From Limnanthes douglasii subsp. nivea (taxonomy: Eukaryota; Streptophyta; Magnoliopsida; Brassicales; Limnanthaceae): 64,000 bases of DNA. Below are positions 58,920 through 64,000 of this stretch, in pieces (within the stretch, counting starts at the first letter, position 1; each line of letters begins with the position of its first letter). A model generated the notes under the pieces. That model was not told where the DNA came from. It worked only from the letters and a program-made list of their open reading frames with translations, and did not search any database. The position numbers and the translations under genes are program-made. The stretch lies in assembly GCA_036936605.1 (NCBI GenBank), contig JAUPFV010000005.1, positions 4,267,670 to 4,331,669 of the forward strand, in the 5' to 3' direction.

Positions 58920-59945
58920 CTAGATTCACATGCCTTTTTGGAAGTCTAATATCTCTTCTTTCTCTGCCCAATGTTATGCTATAAGGTTGTTGTCCTGGTT
59001 CAGGCGCATCATCGTCACTATCATCTGATGCTGACGCTTCACCTCTTGATTCTGGATCCACCTCAGAACCACTTGAATTATTGGGCCTGCTAGGAACTGA
59101 TTCTACTTCAAGCTCCACATGTTTACTCACAACCTATCCTGATTCGACCATTTCTCCTACTTCCTTCTGACTGTCTATAGAAGCAAACTCATTAAAAGTA
59201 ACGTCCCTACTGATGAGAAAACCTGGAGACTTTGGAGAGGTACACCATAACCTATATCCCTTCACTCCACTAGCATATCCTATAAATATGCATCTATTTG
59301 CCATCGGCCAAGCTTACCATCTCTCACATGAGCATACGCAGGACAACCGAACACCCTCAAATGTTCATAATCAGTCAACGATCCAGACCAAATCTCAAAA
59401 GGAGTTTTACAATCAATAGCCGTTGATGGAGACCGATTCACCAAGTAACACGCTGTATTGATAGCTTCAGCCCAAAAATTATTTCCCACACCGGAATGCG
59501 AGAGCATACTTCATGCCTTGTCACAAAGCGTTTTGTTCATTCTTTCTGCGACTCCATTCTGTTGTGGTGTTCTAGAACAAGTGCGATGGCGCACTATTCC
59601 CTCAGGTTCGCAAAACTCGTTGAAATCACGACTGCAATATTCTAACCCATTATCTGTCCTAAGACGTTTGATTTTTCTTCCTGTTTGCTTCTTCATCATC
59701 GTCTTCCATTTGACAAAGGTTTAATATGCTTCATCTTTCGTTTTCAGAAAGTAAACCCACACCATCCTTGAATAATCATCAATCAAACTCATGTAGTATT
59801 TGGCTCCGCTCTTGGATGGAATTATGTTTGGACCCCAAAGATCTGAGTGAATGTAGTCCACTGTCCCTTTAGTCTTTCTTACAGCTGATTTGCTGAATTT
59901 GACTCTAGTTTGTTTACCAAACACACAGTGCTCACAAAATCCCAA
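58813..59945 (-). pseudogene. copia-3 integrase
   Basis: CEHCVFGKQTR closes the HHCC domain. DDE residues: D in YIHSDLWGP, D in RLRTDNGLEYCS, E in PQQNGVAERMN. Stops near 59728 and 59508. The C-terminal part is HLRVFGCPAYAHVRDGKL, and an acidic linker (DSDDDAPEPGQQP) leads to RT at about 58900. Confidence 0.9.
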
Positions 59946-61278
59946 TCATTCTGCTTTATACCCTTTCAACAAATCTTTCTTTCCCAAAACAGCTAATCCT
60001 CTGTCACTCATGTGACCAAGACACCAATGCCACAACTTATTTTGATCCTGCCTACTTTGGCTATTACTCCCTGATGATGCTACTGCAGCATCGCCCATAA
60101 CAACACTCCCCTGGAGAATGTAAAGACCCTTTTACAAAGTGCCTTTCATGCATACCATTGAGCCTTTTGTCTCTTTGATTACACCATTTTCTGCATGGTA
60201 CTTGTAACCCCGAGAGTCTAGAGTCCCAAGAGAAATCAGGTTTCTTTTTAACCCAGGAACATGCCAGCACGTCAAGATTCTAGCAACCCCGTCAAACATT
60301 CTGATTTTGACGTTACCAATACCACCAACAGTCAACGAATGATTTTTCCCTAAATAGACAGTTCCCTACATTGGCTTGTACGTATCAAACCATTGTTTGA
60401 ACTGACAGATGTGATATGTAGTGCCAGTATCAAGTACCCAAGAGTTTTGCCCAAAGTCTGAACTCACAGACAATACATCTCATTTACCACTGTTTTCACT
60501 ATCGTCGGAATCGTTCACACCTTCAACAATGTTTGCTGCATTTTCCTTTTGATTTCCCTTCTTACCATTCAGTTTCGGACAATCTCTCCTATAATGACCC
60601 TACTCACCGCATTCATAACAGTTTGAGTGCTTTACCCTTGACTTGGACCTCCAGTTCTTCCTTCTTAAAGAACTCGTTTTGCTTTTAGATCTTCCCCTAG
60701 TCATAAGACCTTCCGGTTCAGCTTGATTGTCTGGCTGCAACTGTCTCATCTCTTTTGATTTCAGTGCCCCTTTGACATCTGCTAGCGATAACTTATCCTT
60801 ACCATACATAATGGTATCTATGAAGTTTTCATAGGGAGCTGGTAACGATCTCAATACAAACAAAGCTTGATCCTCATCCTCAATATTGATATCTATGTTC
60901 TCCAAGTCCATTATAATTGATTTAAAATTATCTAGGTGCTCTGTTATGGACATACCTTCTTTCAATCTGAAATCATACAAACGTTTCTTCAAGTATAATC
61001 GGTTTACTACTGATTTCTCTGAGTAAAGATCTCCTACTTTTTCCATGCGCAGGCAGCAGTCTTCTCACCACTAATCTCGCGAAGCACATTGTCTTTCACA
61101 AAGCCCTTTCTTGAAGATCTTGTTTCTCCTTTTCTTTCATCTCTTATGGTAACTTATTCTCCACAGCCTTCCACAGCCCTTGCAGTACCAATGAAGATTT
61201 CAGTTTAATCTTCCACAACGCAAAGTTGGATCCCCCATAAATTTTTTCAATCACGTATTTTGTTGCTGTAGACGCCAT
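59946..61278 (-). pseudogene. copia-3 gag, zinc knuckle and protease
   Basis: ATG at 61278: MASTATKYVIEKIYGGSNFA then LWKIKLKSSLVLQGLWKAVE. Early stops and a small deletion near 61060 follow. 61046-60600 is open: NRLYLKKRLYDFRLKEGMSI, LSLADVKGALKSKEM, then NCYECGE, a stop, and GHYRRDCP (zinc knuckle). The protease site is WVLDTGTTYHICQF; pre-integrase LWHWCLGHMSDRGL follows. Confidence 0.88.
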
Positions 61279-61317
61279 TGTGAAACCCTAACTGCAAAAG
61301 CCCTAATTTCACCACGT

Positions 61318-61330
61318 GGCTCTGATACCA
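61318..61330 (-). promoter_or_regulatory. copia-3 primer binding site
   Basis: TGGTATCAGAGCC, initiator-Met tRNA type, four bases from the LTR. Confidence 0.88.
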
Positions 61331-61334
61331 ATTT

Positions 61335-61695
61335 TGTTATAAAAATACTATGCAATTATCACAAAATGGCTCAAGCACAAAAATATATACGAAAGAATAA
61401 TTTAAAGGAAACACAGGATTTAACGTGGTTTGACAATTGTCTACGTCCACGGGCGCCGCCAGAGAAAGAGTTTCACTATGATAGAAAAGGTTACAGATTT
61501 CAGATTGTGTTTTGTGTCGCCCTAGTAATCTATTTATAGGGAGTTAATAGACTTACTAGACTATGGGACTAATTGGCTTATACCACAAGACTAACTCAAG
61601 TGATTGGACAATATCACTATCACAACACAACACTGTACTGCCGGACATAGTACACTGTCAAGGCACTATTCGACTCATTCGACTCATTCATAATA
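61335..61695 (-). repeat. copia-3 5' LTR (361 bp)
   Basis: TGTTATAAAAATACTATGC to CATTCATAATA, where the terminal CA has become TA. TATA box at 61538-61531 on the minus strand. Confidence 0.88.
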
Positions 61696-61719
61696 AATAC
61701 CACGTGTTGGGAATACGCG

Positions 61720-61956
61720 TGTTGTGAATTGGGGGTCTGGTCCGCATATTCCGCATCCGTATATAAGTAATAACACAACCAATCTCAACACTAGTATGAT
61801 ATTGTCCGCTTTGGCACCCGAAGGCCCTCACGGCTTTGCATTTGGTCGACTACCAAAAGACCTCATACTAGTTGAGGTATGTTCTTACTTATATACTATT
61901 GATCCTTCCCATGTTTAACCGATATGGGATGTGGGATTTTGGTCGCCACCCTAACA
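61720..61956 (-). repeat. 237-bp solo LTR, copy 2
   Basis: Inverted relative to copy 1 (38992-39228), same length, ends TGTTGTGAATTG and CACCCTAACA on the plus strand. No matching target duplication: ACGCG on the left, ACTAC on the right. The right flank equals the left flank of copia-3. USE-like CGATATGGGAT (61920-61930, one mismatch) and TATA (61889-61895) are again 24 bp apart. Confidence 0.85.
61889..61930 (-). promoter_or_regulatory. USE-like element and TATA box in solo LTR copy 2
   Basis: ATCCCATATCG on the minus strand differs at one base from RTCCCACATCG; TATATAA follows after 24 bp, as in copy 1. Confidence 0.5.
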
Positions 61957-62295
61957 ACTACCAATAGCAAAAAATGAATCAGGATCCATAATATTTTTAA
62001 ATTATCCTTTTATTATGACGTCAATAATTAGTTTCAAATACACAGGGACAGTTATAGTTAATCAAATACTAAAATATATTAAATAATTTTAGGGGACTTT
62101 GCATAATAAATTTTATATGTGTTTATATTTACCAGACTCATATAAAAAAAGATTCATTTTACAAATGGATTTATCCCATTTGAAAAAAAAATCAATTACT
62201 TTAAAATAAAACAATTACAGCTCTAAATATAAAAATAATAAAGTATGTGATCTACTTTTAAAATCATTTTGTCAAACTTATTAAAGATAAAATTG
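61957..62295. other. AT-rich interval with a scrap of the 946-bp unit
   Basis: 61968-62035 resembles the tandem unit (GGATCCATAATATTTTTAAA). The rest is AT-rich with no gene. Confidence 0.5.
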
Positions 62296-62493
62296 TATAT
62301 AAAATTTAAATTTGGACTTATCTGTAAATCAAATCATATTTTGATAGATATAGGTAGAACCTATTTAATGGTGGGCTTATTCATAAATTGTAAATGTTTT
62401 GTACCCCAGTTGGTATAAATCCCATAATTTTATATTAATTTAAAATTAATAAAAAAAGTTAACTATAGATCGTAGATTATTTCCTCCCCTTCC

Positions 62494-62616
<123 letters not shown>

Positions 62617-63049
62617 TTGTTCCAGGAAATTAGAAAAATATTATATATCTAATAATTATATTTTTACTCATAAAAATATAAATCAAAATAAATTTAGTTC
62701 ATAAAAAAAATAACTCTACAATTGATTTTACTGGTTAAAAAATAAAATAAATATATCTAATACTATTAAAATTCTTTAACCGTGGAATTTTGAGACGTGA
62801 ATTATTAATATCAAGATACGATAAAAATAAAAATCTAATTATTCTAAAATTTTGTACGGATTTTAATTTTATATTTAAAAATATTGGATTTTTCTATTTG
62901 AAGATTTTTTATTCTTTTATTTTATTTTTTCCTTTCAAATATAGGGTCTTTAGTATGAACTTCGTCTACAATAGAGATAGGCCCATTTGACTAGATCCAT
63001 ACATTAAATTCTATCGGTTTGAATTAAATCAAATTTAAAAAAAAAAGAT

Positions 63050-63770
63050 GTCTAAAACAACTTTGTGCCACTTTAGACCTGAGAGAGACGAGCTTCACCG
63101 AGTTCGAAAATCAGTTTATCCAGGAGGTCACCAAGATGAATATGGAGGCTACCAAAGCTATCTAAAAGAAGACGAGCATCTGATTCCCAATAAAATAACC
63201 AGAAGCTTTGCTGGATGAAGAAAATAGCTTCACGAATTATCCTCAGGTGAGTTAATCCAAATATTCTATTCTGATATACCCAGATCCTAGGATTTCGAGA
63301 AGGATACTCACCCCGACTCTATTGGGAGCTAGGTCATTGTCAAAATCTAGGTTAGAGCCTCTGTTGAGAGTAAGTTTAGAAATCTAATCTGCTGCAACAT
63401 TTTGTTCCCGGTAGATATGAGTGATGTTTATTGAAAACGTTATTAGTGATCTGCAACATTTGATGATAGGTTCAAGATACCAAAGAGAGTTTCCCCTTAG
63501 AATCATCTTAGTAAGGAGTTTCAAGTCTGTTTCTATATCCAGAAGAGTAATACCTTTTGCATGACAGAGTAGGAGCCCATCTAATAAAGCTCTGATTCTG
63601 CCACAATTGAGGATTGTTTACCGTAAAGTTTTCCATAACCAACCACTAGATTACCATGTTGATTCCAAATAAGACCCCCTTCACTTTCTTCCCATGTATA
63701 GCAGCTAGCACCGTCTGAGTTTAGCTTATATCTATTTGCTTTAGAGAGATTCTATCCGAGAGAAAAAGCC
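63050..63770 (-). pseudogene. LINE-2 RNase H
   Basis: Reads ANRYKLNSDGASCYTWEESE, GGLIWNQHGNLVVGYGKL and YGKQSSIVAESELY. The D of SDGA and E of AES are catalytic positions in this family. A stop follows ELY, and more occur downstream, so it is dead, but it is better preserved than LINE-1. Confidence 0.72.
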
Positions 63771-64000
63771 AATCTAGGGTTGTTTAAGTGATTTATACAG
63801 CCCCAAGTGATGAACAATCCCTGAGTCTTTTCCCCAATGTTTTCTTTTCAGTATATTTGCTTGATCAAGCCTATAAATTATATGAATAACTTGATCAATC
63901 ATGGAATTAGAATGCTTTCTTTTATTCCTAGCTGACCATATAATCGATTAGATATCAACATGTAGATTTGTTCTGATGTGAATGCTTTTTGTTGAAAATC

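Larger units (their letters stand above)
56861..61695 (-). mobile_element. Ty1/copia retrotransposon copia-3, nearly complete
   Basis: Two LTRs (56861-57212; 61335-61695), PPT, PBS, and gag-protease-integrase-RT-RNase H in the copia order. LTRs are very similar, differing by scattered substitutions and a 10-bp duplication (GACTCATTC) in the right one. The left flank is ACTAC; the bases after the right LTR are AATAC. Stops and a few frameshifts inactivate it, but it is the most complete element here. Confidence 0.93.

Overview
This window looks like a TE-dense intergenic block of a flowering plant nuclear genome, most likely a eudicot. It is AT-rich. It holds degenerate Ty1/copia and Ty3/gypsy LTR retrotransposons, L1-like LINEs with a C-terminal RNase H, a tRNA-derived SINE, a Stowaway-type MITE, and relics of an F-box/LRR/FBD gene family. 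I found no intact host gene, rRNA, tRNA or CRISPR. The species cannot be fixed from the sequence alone. Almost every coding stretch carries stops or frameshifts, so most entries are pseudogenes or element fragments.

Layout. 1-9124: a Tat-lineage gypsy element on the minus strand (LTR, PBS, gag, protease, RT, two RNases H, integrase) with a long extra ORF on the opposite strand between integrase and the 3' LTR, which lies off the left edge. 9125-13018: segmental duplication copy I, with a small non-autonomous LTR element (TRIM-1) and an F-box pseudogene. 13211-16855: 3' half of a copia element inserted in that pseudogene. 16856-24012: L1-like LINE, minus strand, with its endonuclease region present twice. 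24013-31300: a second, more decayed Tat element with the same antisense ORF. It is inserted in a plus-strand gypsy relic (31301-37250), which also contains a 1978-bp TG...CA insertion carrying an exon-like ORF. 37.5-43.1 kb: LINE ORF1 relic, a 237-bp solo LTR with perfect target duplication, purine-rich repeats with a MITE, a third F-box pseudogene, and the gag half plus 5' LTR of the same copia family as at 13-17 kb. 43.2-46 kb: three copies of a ~946-bp unit with a SINE at one junction. 46.2-51.1 kb: two plus-strand gypsy relics. 51.1-52.05 kb: copia fragment. 52054-56200: segmental duplication copy II with a different TRIM (TRIM-2) and F-box pseudogene II. 56861-61695: a nearly complete copia element with both LTRs. 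61720-61956: second 237-bp solo LTR. 62296-end: second LINE 3' region.

The most useful points for follow-up are: the conserved antisense ORF and the ~120-bp conserved strip between it and pol in two diverged Tat elements; the two TRIM elements, each dated by an empty site in the paralogous segment; a snRNA-promoter-like USE plus TATA arrangement with 24-bp spacing in both 237-bp solo LTRs; and an exon-like acidic/serine-rich ORF inside the 1978-bp insertion.
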